Positions 8,907-18,911 are shown, counted from the stretch's first letter. The stretch is DNA of 64,000 bases from an uncultured Flavobacteriaceae bacterium (GCA_947502635.1 CANNAN010000002.1:372001-436000); one strand, 5' to 3'. Translations and numbers: made by a program. The notes: generated by a model not told the origin, from the sequence alone.

Positions 8907-9881
8907 TTAGACTTTAAGCTTCGTAGTTATATGAAAAAGAGCGTCACCTTGATACACAATAGGAGACTCGTTCACATTTATAATATAACCGTTATTTTGT
9001 GCTTTAACAAAATAATTAAATTTACCATATGGATCGGTAATATTTCCTAAAACATCCCCTTTTTCTACTCGAATACCAATTGATATAGAAGCTTTAAACA
9101 TCCCAGAGTATTTAGCACGAATCCATTTACTTTCACTAATAAAAACACAATTATTTTTTGGAGGAGATACTTTAAATTTTGACGATAGCATTCCCAAATG
9201 ATCTAAAATGCGTTTAGAGCCGTTAACACCAGAATTAGTTACAACATCATCAATATGAAAAGATTTACCGCCTTCAAAAAGCAACAAAGGTTTTCCTAAT
9301 TTATAACAAATCGTTCTAAAAGATTTTGACAGGTTTTTAGAATAAAGCACAAAAGGAGCACCGAATGCTTCTGCTAAATCGTTAAGTATAATATTATCTT
9401 TAGAATACCGAAGTTGAGGAGCATTAAATCTGCCCGACCCTCCTGTATGAAAATCTATAATGTAGTCTGCATGAGGGATAATCTCATGCACTAGTTTATA
9501 AGCAACCCTACTGGCCAATGATCCATCTTTATTTCCAGGAAATACACGATTTAAATCACGTCCATCTGGAAATTCACGCTTTAAATTTATAAAACCAAAA
9601 ACATTAATAACAGGTATACAAATAGTAGTACCAGATTTAGGTTTATTAATGCCTTTTGCTATAATTTGTCTAACGATTTCAACTCCATTAACCTCGTCAC
9701 CATGTATGCCCGCAGTAAATAATACTACTGGTCCTGGTTTTTTAGAACGTTCAATAATTACAGGAACATTAACAGGAGTAGATGTATGTAAATTAGCAAC
9801 ATCAAAATTAACCTCTTTACTTTCTCCCTGCTTTATAGATACACCAAGAATGGTTAATATGTCTTTTTTAGTATTAGCCAT
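8907..9881 (-). CDS. Succinylglutamate desuccinylase/aspartoacylase family zinc hydrolase
   Basis: 324-residue M14-like zinc carboxypeptidase fold. Zinc ligands are visible as H60 and E63 in AGIHGDEVNG and H145 in IIDFHTGG. The substrate-binding block is GRDLNRVFPG (107-116). The C-terminal ~90 residues (WIRAKYSGMF ... VEKGDVLGNI ... NGYIINVNESP) form the barrel-sandwich-like domain usual for the family. It starts 9 bases after the rimK stop, so the pair is an operon. Such enzymes beside RimK-type ligases are thought to remove or process the glutamate tails or related amide conjugates. The exact substrate is not known. Confidence 0.9.
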   Translation of the reverse strand: MANTKKDILTILGVSIKQGESKEVNFDVANLHTSTPVNVPVIIERSKKPGPVVLFTAGIHGDEVNGVEIVRQIIAKGINKPKSGTTICIPVINVFGFINLKREFPDGRDLNRVFPGNKDGSLASRVAYKLVHEIIPHADYIIDFHTGGSGRFNAPQLRYSKDNIILNDLAEAFGAPFVLYSKNLSKSFRTICYKLGKPLLLFEGGKSFHIDDVVTNSGVNGSKRILDHLGMLSSKFKVSPPKNNCVFISESKWIRAKYSGMFKASISIGIRVEKGDVLGNITDPYGKFNYFVKAQNNGYIINVNESPIVYQGDALFHITTKLKV

Positions 9882-9890
9882 TAATTTTGT

Positions 9891-10769
9891 TTAACTGTGT
9901 CTATTTCTTTCAATATAAGTAATGATACTTTTGGCAATATTTTTACCTGTAGCAGCTTCAATACCTTCTAAGCCTGGAGTTGAGTTTACTTCTAAAAGTA
10001 AAGGGCCTCTTGTAGATTGTAACATATCCACACCACAAATAGGAAGTTTTAAGACTCTAGATGCCTTCATAGCGACTTTTAATTCAGCCTCATTAAGTTT
10101 TATAACATCAGATGTGCCACCTCTATGTAAGTTGGAACGAAATTCGCCTTCTTTACCTTGTCTTTTCATAGCGCCTACTACTTGTCCATCAACAACTAAA
10201 GCTCTTAAATCTGCCCCTTTAGCTTCAGATATATATTCTTGAACCAATGCCCTTGCTTGTAATCCATTAAATGCTTCTAGAACAGATTCGGCTGCATTTT
10301 TAGTTTCCGCTAACACAACTCCTAACCCTTGAGTGCCTTCCAAAAGTTTAATAATAACTGGGGTTCCACCAACATGTGCTATAACTTTTTCTACATCCCT
10401 AGAATAATTTGTAAATACTGTTTTAGGCATGCCAATCCCAGCTTTAGAGAGTCTTTGAAAGCTCCTTAACTTATCTCTTGACCTTATAATGGCATCTGAG
10501 GTGACCGAAGTGAATACATTCATCATTTCAAATTGACGAACAACTGCACAACCAAAAAAGGTTGATGAAGCTCCAATTCGAGGAATAATAGCATCGACAT
10601 AATCTAGATAACGATCTTTATAATAAATGGTTGGCTTTTCCTTTTCAATAATAAGATCGCACTTTAAAGGATCTATTACCTCCATAATATGCCCCCGTTT
10701 TTCGCCTTCTTCAACAAGACGTTCGGTAGAATACAAATTAGGATTTCTCGACAGAATGACTATATTCAT
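9891..10769 (-). CDS. rimK: RimK-family ATP-grasp ligase (ribosomal protein S6--L-glutamate ligase type)
   Basis: ATP-grasp enzyme that adds glutamates to a peptide C-terminus, in E. coli ribosomal protein S6. I choose the ATG at 10769, giving 292 residues beginning [20 protein letters not shown], the typical RimK N-terminus. The in-frame start at 10796 adds nine atypical residues. Motifs are [18 protein letters not shown] (substrate domain), [20 protein letters not shown] (glycine-rich ATP loop), [20 protein letters not shown] and [19 protein letters not shown] (metal and nucleotide site). The start of uvrC lies divergently about 90 bases away. The aspartoacylase-like gene follows after 9 bases. 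Confidence 0.93.
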   Translation of the reverse strand: MNIVILSRNPNLYSTERLVEEGEKRGHIMEVIDPLKCDLIIEKEKPTIYYKDRYLDYVDAIIPRIGASSTFFGCAVVRQFEMMNVFTSVTSDAIIRSRDKLRSFQRLSKAGIGMPKTVFTNYSRDVEKVIAHVGGTPVIIKLLEGTQGLGVVLAETKNAAESVLEAFNGLQARALVQEYISEAKGADLRALVVDGQVVGAMKRQGKEGEFRSNLHRGGTSDVIKLNEAELKVAMKASRVLKLPICGVDMLQSTRGPLLLEVNSTPGLEGIEAATGKNIAKSIITYIERNRHS

Positions 10770-10843
10770 TAAATATGGTTTAACCCAGTATCGCAATATA
10801 CTAAAAAAGGCAAACGAATTTTCACATTATCTAGAATTTAATA

Positions 10844-10851
10844 TACCTTTG
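10844..10851 (+). promoter_or_regulatory. Candidate -7 promoter box of uvrC
   Basis: TACCTTTG fits the Bacteroidota -7 consensus TAnnTTTG and ends 6 bases before the uvrC ATG, implying a nearly leaderless mRNA. No clear -33 TTTG is visible. Confidence 0.4.
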
Positions 10852-10857
10852 AATTAG

Positions 10858-12651
10858 ATGAATACCCCTAATTTAGACATACAATTAAAAACCTTACCAA
10901 ATCAACCTGGAGTTTATCAATATTATGATAAGGAAGGAGCCATTTTATATGTAGGCAAAGCTAAAAATTTAAAGAAACGTGTTAGTTCCTATTTTACAAA
11001 GACGCATGATAATGGTAAGACCAGGGTTCTTGTAAAAAAAATTGCAAGCATTAAGCATATAGTAGTAGAAACTGAAACGGATGCATTGTTGTTGGAAAAC
11101 AACCTTATTAAGAAGCACATGCCCCGTTATAATGTGATGCTTAAAGATGATAAATCCTATCCTTGGATTTGTATAAAAAAAGAACGTTTTCCAAGAGTGT
11201 TTTCAACACGTCGAATCTTTAAAGACGGGAGTGAGTATTTTGGACCTTATACGAGTATGAAAACAGTTTCAACGCTGTTGGATTTAATAAAAGGTTTATA
11301 TCCTTTAAGAACATGTAATTACCATTTATCTCCAGAAAAAATAGAAGCAGATAAATACAAAGTATGTTTAGAATATCATTTAGGAAACTGTAAAGGAGCT
11401 TGTGAAGGGCTAGAAACCGAACAAGAATATCATGGTAATATAAAGGCTATTAAAGAAATTTTAAAAGGAAATTTTAAAGATTCATTGGCACAATTTAAAA
11501 CGCAAATGAAACAATTTGCAGAAGCCATGCGGTTTGAAGAGGCTCAAAAAATAAAGGAGAAAGTAGAAATACTGGAAAATTACCAAGCAAGATCTACCAT
11601 TGTAAATCCGAAAATAAGCAATGTTGATGTGTTTTCTATTATGAGCGACGAAAGTTATGGTTATGTTAATTTTTTACAGCTTTCATATGGATCTATTATC
11701 AGATCGCATACCTTAGAGGTGAAAAAGAAGTTAGATGAAACAGATTTGCAACTTTTAGGGTTAGCTATTATTGAAATTAGACAGCGATTCAATTCTAATT
11801 CGAAAGAAATTTATGTACCCTTTAAAGTGGATCTGGGTAATAATGTTAAAGTAACTGTGCCAAAGTTAGGTGACAAAAAACATATTTTAGATTTATCGCT
11901 TAGGAACGCAAAGTATTATAGGATGGAGCGTTTTAAGCAAGATAAAATTGTCGATCCTGATAGACATGCCAATAGAATTATGGCACAGATGAAAGCAGAT
12001 TTAAGGCTCTCTAGTGAACCAAGACATATTGAATGTTTTGATAATTCTAATATCCAAGGAACAAACCCAGTGGCTGCATGTGTGGTTTTTAAAAATGGAA
12101 AACCCAGCAAAAAAGAGTATCGCCATTTTAATATTAAAACGGTTGTAGGTCCAGATGATTTTGCATCCATGGAAGAAGTGGTGTATAGGCGATATAAACG
12201 ACTGGTTGAAGAGCAACAACCATTGCCACAACTTATTATCATTGATGGAGGTAAAGGGCAATTATCATCAGCATTAAAAAGTTTAGATGCTTTAGGTTTG
12301 AGAGGCAAAATAGCAATCATAGGAATTGCAAAACGTTTAGAAGAATTATTTTATCCAAACGACCCTATTCCACTATATTTGGATAAGAAAAGTGAAACTT
12401 TAAAAATCATACAACAATTGCGTAACGAAGCGCATCGTTTCGGGATAGAACATCATAGAAATAAACGTAGTAAAAGTGCGTTAAATACAGAACTCGAAAC
12501 AATCTCTGGTATAGGTGACAAAACCGTTGTAGAATTGTTAAAACATTTTAAATCCGCTAAACGTGTAGCAAATGCCAAGTTAGATGAGTTGGAAGATGTT
12601 GTAGGTTTATCGAGAGCAGAAAAAATATATAATTATTATCATAACAAATGA
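10858..12651 (+). CDS. uvrC: Excinuclease ABC subunit UvrC
   Basis: Makes both incisions around a DNA lesion after UvrA/UvrB recognition. 597 residues. The GIY-YIG 3'-nuclease domain is at residues 14-95 (GVYQYY 18-23, LYVGKAKNLKKR 30-41, and the ETDALLLENNLIK block with the catalytic glutamate). A cysteine-rich segment lies at ~155-180. The UVR helix hairpin that binds UvrB is at ~205-240 (FAEAMRFEEAQKIKEKVEIL). The RNase H-like 5'-nuclease domain starts near 388 (ECFDNSNIQG) and includes IIIDGGKGQL. Helix-hairpin-helix motifs (ISGIGDKTVVELLKHF) close the protein. The stop overlaps the start of the patatin gene in ATGA. Confidence 0.98.
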   Translation: MNTPNLDIQLKTLPNQPGVYQYYDKEGAILYVGKAKNLKKRVSSYFTKTHDNGKTRVLVKKIASIKHIVVETETDALLLENNLIKKHMPRYNVMLKDDKSYPWICIKKERFPRVFSTRRIFKDGSEYFGPYTSMKTVSTLLDLIKGLYPLRTCNYHLSPEKIEADKYKVCLEYHLGNCKGACEGLETEQEYHGNIKAIKEILKGNFKDSLAQFKTQMKQFAEAMRFEEAQKIKEKVEILENYQARSTIVNPKISNVDVFSIMSDESYGYVNFLQLSYGSIIRSHTLEVKKKLDETDLQLLGLAIIEIRQRFNSNSKEIYVPFKVDLGNNVKVTVPKLGDKKHILDLSLRNAKYYRMERFKQDKIVDPDRHANRIMAQMKADLRLSSEPRHIECFDNSNIQGTNPVAACVVFKNGKPSKKEYRHFNIKTVVGPDDFASMEEVVYRRYKRLVEEQQPLPQLIIIDGGKGQLSSALKSLDALGLRGKIAIIGIAKRLEELFYPNDPIPLYLDKKSETLKIIQQLRNEAHRFGIEHHRNKRSKSALNTELETISGIGDKTVVELLKHFKSAKRVANAKLDELEDVVGLSRAEKIYNYYHNK

Positions 12652-14873
12652 AGTGCATTTTAGTACTTATATTGATTTTCATATGTTTTGAGGGATATAC
12701 TCAAGATCTAGAAAACGATGATGTTAAAGTTGGTTTAGTCCTAAGTGGAGGAGGCGCAAAAGGCTTAGCACATATTGGTGCTCTTAAAGTCATTGATAGT
12801 TTAGGTTTGAAAGTAGATTATGTGGCAGGAACAAGTATGGGAGCTATTATTGGGTCATTATATGCCTCTGGGTATTCTGGAAACCAACTAGATTCTATTT
12901 TTAAAAAAATCGATTTTGATAATATTATAACCGATAATTTACCAAGAGCATCTAAGGTGTTTTATGAACGTGATAATGATGAAAAGTATGTGGTAAAACT
13001 TCCTTTTAATAATTTTAAAATCACACTGCCTTCTGCCCTTTCCAGAGGACAAAATACATATAATTTACTTTCAAGATTAACATTACATGTTAATGAGATA
13101 AATAACTTTAGTAAGTTGCCTATTCCGTTTTTTTGTATTGCTACAAATATAGAAACAGGACAAGCTGTTATGTTAGATCAAGGGAATTTAGCCCAATCCG
13201 TTATGGCTAGTGGTGCTCTGCCTTCTATATTCCAACCTGTAATTATTGGTGATCAAATTTTAACTGATGGAGGTGTAGTAAATAACTATCCTATTGATGA
13301 ATTGAGAGCTAAAGGAATGGATATTATTATTGGAGTTGATGTTCAGGATGGATTATTTGGTCGCGAAAAATTGGCTTCTGCTCCAGAAGTTTTACTCCAA
13401 ATCAACAATTTTAGGACGATTAAAGACATGGAGTTAAAGACCCCTAAAACAGATATTTATATTAAACCAGATATTAAAGAGTTTAATCTCGTGTCTTTTA
13501 GTGAGGGGTTTAAAATTATTGAAATTGGCAAACAAGCTGCTATAAATAAAGTGGAAGCATTACAGGCTTTAATAAAAAAAGGTCAAAAGAAAAAAATCTC
13601 TCCAGAAATAAAGGCACAAGACAGTATTATAATTAATAAACTTTCTCTTTCAGGAAAAAGCAACTATACAAGGGCTTATATTATGGGTAAGTTGAAATTA
13701 AAACTACATAAAAAGGTTAGTTATGAGGCCTTTAATAAAGGTATAAATAGCTTAGTAGCAACAAATAATTTTGACTCGTTCCAATATGAATTAAAGAAAA
13801 CAAAAGGAAAAGACGGATACGATTTATATGCGAATTTAAAGGAAACTAAAAACACCACTTTTTTAAAAGCAGGTATCCATTATGATGATTTATATAAAAG
13901 TGCATTGTTGGTTAATTTAACGAAGAACCATTTATTATTTGACAATGATGTGGCATCACTAGATATTATTTTAGGTGATAATGTGAGATACAACTTCGAA
14001 TATTTAATTGATAAAGGTTTTTATTGGAGTATCGGATTAAAATCCAGATTTCAACAATTTCATAAAAACATAAGTGCAGAATTATTTGAAGATAGTCAAA
14101 ATATAGCACCAGGGTTAAATAAAATAGATGCAGAGTTACAAGATCAAACCAATCAATTTTATGTACAAACGTTGTTTAGGAAAGATTTTGCACTTAGTTT
14201 GGGAGCAGAGCATAAACGTTTAGAAATAAAGTCTCCAACAATAACATTAAGCGATCCAGAAGAAGAGTTTTTATTTGAAAATACTGATTATTTAAGTGTT
14301 TTTGGGAATTTGAAGTTAGATACCTACGACGACAAATATTTCCCAAAAAAAGGCGTTTATTTTAATGGAGATCTCCATCTATATTTTTATGCATCGAAAT
14401 TTAATGAAGATTTTGAAAGATTTTCGATAGCCAGAGCAGATATGGGTTATGCCTTTAGCGTTTCAGATAAGTTAGCATTCAATTTACAATCACATGGCGG
14501 ATTTAAAATGGGCGATACAACTACCCAAACATTAGACTTTGCACTTGGTGGCTACGGCAATAATTTAATAAATAATTTTGTTCCGTTTTTGGGATACGAT
14601 TTTCTTTCACTCACAGGTAACAGTTATGTAAAAGCGTCCCTTAGTGCAGATTATGAAATTTTTAAAAACCATCACATAACCTTAGAAGGAAATTGGGCCA
14701 ATGTGGGCGATAATATATTTGATTCTGGTGAGTGGTTTTCATTTTCAGATTATAATGGCTATGCATTGGGTTATGCTATAGATACTTTTGTGGGGCCTAT
14801 TCAAGGGAAGTATAGTTATTCTCCCGAACTAAAAGAAGGTGTTTGGTTTTTCAATATAGGCTTTTGGTTTTAG
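12648..14873 (+). CDS. Patatin-like phospholipase fused to an outer-membrane beta-barrel
   Basis: 741 residues with a signal peptide (1-19, cleavage near TQD). The patatin lipase domain covers ~25-300: oxyanion hole GGGAKG (34-39), nucleophile elbow GTSMG with S63, and the DGG motif with D207 completing the Ser-Asp dyad. Residues ~315-390 resemble a POTRA-like linker, and ~395-741 a 16-strand-type Omp85 barrel ending in aromatic ...FFNIGFWF. This architecture matches the type Vd secretion/RssA-PlpD-like group, in which the barrel holds or exports the lipase at the outer membrane. The start overlaps the uvrC stop by four bases, so the two are translationally coupled, although the functions look unrelated. 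Confidence 0.93.
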   Translation: MKCILVLILIFICFEGYTQDLENDDVKVGLVLSGGGAKGLAHIGALKVIDSLGLKVDYVAGTSMGAIIGSLYASGYSGNQLDSIFKKIDFDNIITDNLPRASKVFYERDNDEKYVVKLPFNNFKITLPSALSRGQNTYNLLSRLTLHVNEINNFSKLPIPFFCIATNIETGQAVMLDQGNLAQSVMASGALPSIFQPVIIGDQILTDGGVVNNYPIDELRAKGMDIIIGVDVQDGLFGREKLASAPEVLLQINNFRTIKDMELKTPKTDIYIKPDIKEFNLVSFSEGFKIIEIGKQAAINKVEALQALIKKGQKKKISPEIKAQDSIIINKLSLSGKSNYTRAYIMGKLKLKLHKKVSYEAFNKGINSLVATNNFDSFQYELKKTKGKDGYDLYANLKETKNTTFLKAGIHYDDLYKSALLVNLTKNHLLFDNDVASLDIILGDNVRYNFEYLIDKGFYWSIGLKSRFQQFHKNISAELFEDSQNIAPGLNKIDAELQDQTNQFYVQTLFRKDFALSLGAEHKRLEIKSPTITLSDPEEEFLFENTDYLSVFGNLKLDTYDDKYFPKKGVYFNGDLHLYFYASKFNEDFERFSIARADMGYAFSVSDKLAFNLQSHGGFKMGDTTTQTLDFALGGYGNNLINNFVPFLGYDFLSLTGNSYVKASLSADYEIFKNHHITLEGNWANVGDNIFDSGEWFSFSDYNGYALGYAIDTFVGPIQGKYSYSPELKEGVWFFNIGFWF

Positions 14874-15090
14874 AAACCTAAACCCATTTTTCTTTTTTTA
14901 TCAAGTCATAAATTTTCACGATATTTGTACAGTTATGCAAACTTATTGGCAAGAACTTTTACTATTCTTACACTATCTTATCAAGAGAAATCCTGAGTAA
15001 GCAGGTTTTATTGTATCTTTAATATATCACGTTCGAGTTTAGGGCTTTATGCCTGAAAATTTGCAATTTTAATCTTTAATTTTAGAAACA

Positions 15091-16248
15091 ATGCCTTTTT
15101 ATCATAAATTAGGAAGTATTCCTCATAAACGTCATATTCAATTTAGAAAACCAGATGGCAGCTTGTACTATGAACAGTTATTTGGCACTATTGGATTTGA
15201 TGGTATGTCTACAAATAGTTATCACGAGCAACGTCCAACTCAGGTAAAAGAAATAAAAAAACAATATAACGTAGTACCAAAAATTGCTTTAAAAAATAAT
15301 ATCAAATCATATCGTCTAAAAGGTTTTCAAATAAAACCAGAATATGATTTTTTAGAAAGTAGAAAAACAGTACTTGTAAATAGCGATTGTGCTATTGTAT
15401 TAGCGGCACCAAAACAATCTACAAACGATTATTTTTATAAAAATACAGATGCAGATGAGCTTATTTTTATACATAAAGGAACAGGTAAATTAAGAACGAT
15501 GCTTGGTAATCTCGATTTTAAGTATGGAGATTATTTATTAGTTCCAAGAGGTGTTATCTATAAAATAGATTTCGAAACAGAAGATAACAGATTGTTTATC
15601 GTAGAGTCTCACAGACCTATATTCACACCAAAACGTTATAGAAATTGGTTTGGACAGTTATTGGAGCATGCACCGTTTTGCGAGCGCGATATCCGCAGGC
15701 CTGAGGAGTTAGAAACCTATAATGAATCTGGAGATTTTTTAATAAAAGTAAAAAAACAGGGTGATATTATAGAAATGGTTTATGCATCACATCCTTTTGA
15801 TGTAGTTGGATACGATGGATATAATTATCCTTATGCCTTTTCAATTCATGATTTTGAGCCTATAACAGGGCGTATTCATCAACCACCACCAGTACATCAA
15901 ACTTTTGAAACCGATGCCTTTGTTGTGTGTAGTTTTGTGCCTCGGTTATACGATTACCATCCACAGGCTATTCCAGCGCCCTACAATCATAGTAATATAG
16001 ATAGTGATGAGGTACTGTATTATGTTGATGGTGATTTTATGAGTAGAAATGATGTTGATGCAGGTCATATATCATTACATCCAGCGGGAATACCACATGG
16101 ACCACATCCAGGGGCTACCGAAAGAAGTATCGGTAAAGTAAAAACCGATGAACTCGCCGTAATGGTAGATACATTTAAACCTTTAATGGTGACAGAAGAG
16201 GCTATGAAAATAGCAGACGAAGATTACCATAAGTCTTGGTTAGAATAA
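15091..16248 (+). CDS. hmgA: Homogentisate 1,2-dioxygenase
   Basis: Fe(II) ring-cleaving enzyme that turns homogentisate into maleylacetoacetate in tyrosine degradation. 385 residues, cupin fold. The N-terminus FYHKLGSIPHKRHIQFRKPD is typical. The iron-site region is near the C-terminus: NIDSDEVLYYVDGDF supplies the glutamate, and HPAGIPHGPHPGATE supplies the histidines. It heads an operon-like run with the CCC-motif membrane protein and hppD (gaps of 48 and 31 bases). HppD makes homogentisate, the substrate of this enzyme. The 217-base gap upstream contains a 21-codon ORF (14935-15000) that I do not count as a gene. Confidence 0.97.
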   Translation: MPFYHKLGSIPHKRHIQFRKPDGSLYYEQLFGTIGFDGMSTNSYHEQRPTQVKEIKKQYNVVPKIALKNNIKSYRLKGFQIKPEYDFLESRKTVLVNSDCAIVLAAPKQSTNDYFYKNTDADELIFIHKGTGKLRTMLGNLDFKYGDYLLVPRGVIYKIDFETEDNRLFIVESHRPIFTPKRYRNWFGQLLEHAPFCERDIRRPEELETYNESGDFLIKVKKQGDIIEMVYASHPFDVVGYDGYNYPYAFSIHDFEPITGRIHQPPPVHQTFETDAFVVCSFVPRLYDYHPQAIPAPYNHSNIDSDEVLYYVDGDFMSRNDVDAGHISLHPAGIPHGPHPGATERSIGKVKTDELAVMVDTFKPLMVTEEAMKIADEDYHKSWLE

Positions 16249-16296
16249 ATCAGAAGAAGCCTTACAACCATTAATAATTAAACATAATTTTATAGA

Positions 16297-16770
16297 ATGA
16301 ACATTAGTAAATTACCAGCAGATCCATCCGCATTAGTTTTAGGAATAGTAGCACTCGTTTTAGGGTTTGCAGGATGCTGCTGCTATGGGTTAGTGGCTAT
16401 AATTCCATTAATAATAAGTGTCATAGGATTGGTTGCGGCTAATAAAAGCTTAAAGGAATATGCTGCCAATCCAGAAGCGTATTCAGCACAATCAAAAAGC
16501 AATGTGTCTACAGGTAAAATACTAAACATTATTGCTATAATTTTCAATGGGCTTGTTGTGCTATTTTTCATAGGGGTGTTAGTTATTTACGGAACATTAT
16601 TTTCTTCTGCATTATTTGATGAATTTAGAAATTTTAAAGACTTCGAAAATTATGAAAACGAAGGCGTATTTGAATTTGAAGAAGATAGTATCTACAATGA
16701 TTCTGAATATTATGAAAGTGAAATAATTACAGATTCGATAGTAGTCGATTCACTCAATATTAGCCATTAA
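16297..16770 (+). CDS. CCC-motif small membrane protein (DUF4190-like)
   Basis: 157 residues with two strongly hydrophobic spans (residues ~13-45 and ~75-108) separated by a short polar loop (ANKSLKEYAANPEAYSAQSK) and an acidic C-terminal tail rich in E, D and Y. The CCCYG motif near residue 28 marks the family known as CCC-motif membrane proteins in Bacteroidota. Function unknown. Its position between hmgA and hppD, in the same direction and with short gaps, suggests co-transcription with tyrosine degradation, but no mechanism follows from the sequence. Confidence 0.85.
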   Translation: MNISKLPADPSALVLGIVALVLGFAGCCCYGLVAIIPLIISVIGLVAANKSLKEYAANPEAYSAQSKSNVSTGKILNIIAIIFNGLVVLFFIGVLVIYGTLFSSALFDEFRNFKDFENYENEGVFEFEEDSIYNDSEYYESEIITDSIVVDSLNISH

Positions 16771-16801
16771 AATTAGCTCATTAACAGATAAATAATATAT
16801 T

Positions 16802-17962
16802 ATGAGTAAAGATATAAAATCAGTAAACTACGGTTTAGAAAAAATATTCGAAGGTGCGCAAGATTTTTTGCCGCTTTTAGGAACGGACTATGTAGAATTT
16901 TATGTAGGCAACGCAAAGCAATCAGCTCACTTTTACAAAACAGCATTTGGATTTCAATCCTATGCTTATAAAGGGTTAGAAACAGGGTCTAAAGATGCTG
17001 TAAGTTATGTGCTTAAGCAAGATAAAATACGTTTAATATTAACCACCCCACTAAACAGTGCGTCACCCATAAACGAGCATATTGTAAAGCATGGTGATGG
17101 TGTAAAAGTGATAGCGCTTTGGGTAGAAGATGCAAAAAAAGCCTACCAAGAGACTACTAGTCGTGGTGCAAAATCGTATATGGAACCAGTTGTAGAAAAA
17201 GACGAGCACGGCGAAGTCGTCAGAGCAGGTATTTACACGTATGGTGAAACGGTACACATGTTTGTAGAACGCAAAAACTATAACGGTACATTTTTACCTG
17301 GTTTTGGCGAGTGGAAATCAGATTATAATCCAGAACCTGTTGGACTTAAGTACATAGATCATATGGTCGGCAATGTAGGTTGGGGAGAGATGAATACTTG
17401 GGTAAAATGGTATGAAGATGTTATGGGCTTTGAGAATTTCTTATCCTTTGATGATAAACAAATTCACACAGAATACTCCGCTTTAATGAGTAAAGTAATG
17501 AGTAATGGGAACGGGCGTATAAAATTTCCGATCAATGAACCAGCAGAAGGAAAGAAAAAATCACAAATAGAAGAATACTTAGATTTTTACGAAGGTCCAG
17601 GCGTTCAACATATAGCTGTTGCTACCGATGATATTATTACCACAGTTTCTAGTTTGAGAGCTAGAGGTATTGAGTTTTTATCGACGCCACCTGAAACATA
17701 TTACAAAGCAGTGCCAGGAAGACTAGAAGAACATAGCCATGAATTAAGAGAAGATATTGAGACATTAAAGAGTTTAGGTATCATGATTGATGCTGACGAA
17801 GAGGGTTATTTGTTGCAAATTTTCACTAAACCAGTTGAAGATAGACCAACATTGTTTTTTGAAATTATTCAAAGAATGGGCGCACGCGGCTTTGGAGCAG
17901 GTAATTTTAAAGCGCTTTTTGAGTCTATAGAAAGGGAGCAAGCCAATAGAGGGACATTATAA
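16802..17962 (+). CDS. hppD: 4-hydroxyphenylpyruvate dioxygenase
   Basis: Fe(II) enzyme converting 4-hydroxyphenylpyruvate to homogentisate. 386 residues in two vicinal-oxygen-chelate halves. The first half (residues ~20-160) begins GTDYVEFYVGNAKQSAHFY. The catalytic second half carries the three iron ligands: His in YIDHMVGNVGWGEMN, His in GVQHIAVATDDI and Glu in LFFEIIQRMG near the C-terminus. The gate helix GFGAGNFKALFESIEREQ ends the protein. It works directly upstream of HmgA in the pathway and lies in the same operon. Confidence 0.97.
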   Translation: MSKDIKSVNYGLEKIFEGAQDFLPLLGTDYVEFYVGNAKQSAHFYKTAFGFQSYAYKGLETGSKDAVSYVLKQDKIRLILTTPLNSASPINEHIVKHGDGVKVIALWVEDAKKAYQETTSRGAKSYMEPVVEKDEHGEVVRAGIYTYGETVHMFVERKNYNGTFLPGFGEWKSDYNPEPVGLKYIDHMVGNVGWGEMNTWVKWYEDVMGFENFLSFDDKQIHTEYSALMSKVMSNGNGRIKFPINEPAEGKKKSQIEEYLDFYEGPGVQHIAVATDDIITTVSSLRARGIEFLSTPPETYYKAVPGRLEEHSHELREDIETLKSLGIMIDADEEGYLLQIFTKPVEDRPTLFFEIIQRMGARGFGAGNFKALFESIEREQANRGTL

Positions 17963-18121
17963 ACTTTAAAAACTTGTTCATAGTAACAAATTAATGTTAA
18001 GCTCTTGTAATATAACAAACAGTTTAAAGATTTTTTTTATTTTTGGAACAGTAATTGTGACTTCTAAAGACATAGCAATAAAATGTACATTAAGAAGTTA
18101 CATTATCAAGACCCATAACAA

Positions 18122-18901
18122 ATGAAAAATATACTACTTATATTAACGGCAATATTAGCCATGCAAATGTCTTTTTCTCAACCAGAATCTGCATTTGGGA
18201 ATGGCGAATGGTTTAAATTTAAAATGAGCTATAGTGGCTTTTTAAAAGCAGGGAATGCAACATTAACTGTTAAAGACACTAAATTAAATAATAAAGATGT
18301 TTATCATGTAGTTGGTAAAGGGTGGACTACAGGTATGATTAAATGGTTTTTTAAAGTAAAAGACAGGTATGAAAGTTACTTTGATAAAAACACCATTATG
18401 CCTTATAAATTTGTTAGAAATATTGATGAAGGTGGACATACCAAAGATCTTGAGATAGATTTTGATCAAAAAAACCATAAGGCATACGTAAACAATAAAA
18501 AACATAATAAAAAGACGGTAATTGATACTAAACCTAATATTCAGGATATGGTATCAACGTTTTATTATTTGCGTAATAATTTGGATACTAAGAATTTAAA
18601 AGCGGGTGATGAGGTGAAAATCGATATGTTTTTTGATGAAGAAAATTACGGATTCAAACTGCAATATATTGGAGAAGAGATTATTGATACAGAATTTGGA
18701 AAAATTGAATCTTTAAAGTTTAGACCATATGTTATGGCTGGTCGTGTTTTTAAAGAAGAAGAAAGTTTAACACTATGGGTGTCAAAAGATAAAAATAAAG
18801 TACCTTTGCGAATTAAAGCAGATTTAGCAGTTGGTTCTCTTAGGGCTGATCTTGAAGCTTTTAAAGGACTTAAACACCCTTTTAAAATAGTTGTTAGATA
18901 A
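18122..18901 (+). CDS. DUF3108 domain protein, exported
   Basis: 259 residues with a Sec signal peptide (1-19, ending FSQ). The mature part matches the DUF3108 pattern: GEWFKFKMSYSGFLKAGNAT near the start, WFFKVKDRYESYFDKNTIMP, and LTLWVSKDKNKVPLRIKADL near the end. Such proteins are predicted to be soluble periplasmic beta-rich proteins resembling lipid- or LPS-binding folds, but no biochemical function is established. The next gene, tryptophan 2,3-dioxygenase, starts 10 bases after its stop. Confidence 0.85.
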   Translation: MKNILLILTAILAMQMSFSQPESAFGNGEWFKFKMSYSGFLKAGNATLTVKDTKLNNKDVYHVVGKGWTTGMIKWFFKVKDRYESYFDKNTIMPYKFVRNIDEGGHTKDLEIDFDQKNHKAYVNNKKHNKKTVIDTKPNIQDMVSTFYYLRNNLDTKNLKAGDEVKIDMFFDEENYGFKLQYIGEEIIDTEFGKIESLKFRPYVMAGRVFKEEESLTLWVSKDKNKVPLRIKADLAVGSLRADLEAFKGLKHPFKIVVR

Positions 18902-18911
18902 TTAATAGATT

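Noticed and set aside
11916-12320. Long minus-strand open frames inside uvrC
   Set aside because: They lie wholly within a well-conserved gene and have no recognisable motifs; they are shadows of its codon use.
14935-15000. 21-codon ORF between the patatin gene and hmgA
   Set aside because: It starts with ATG about 6 bases after a promoter-like GATATTTG, but the peptide has no recognised family and no following attenuator. The evidence is too weak to call a gene.
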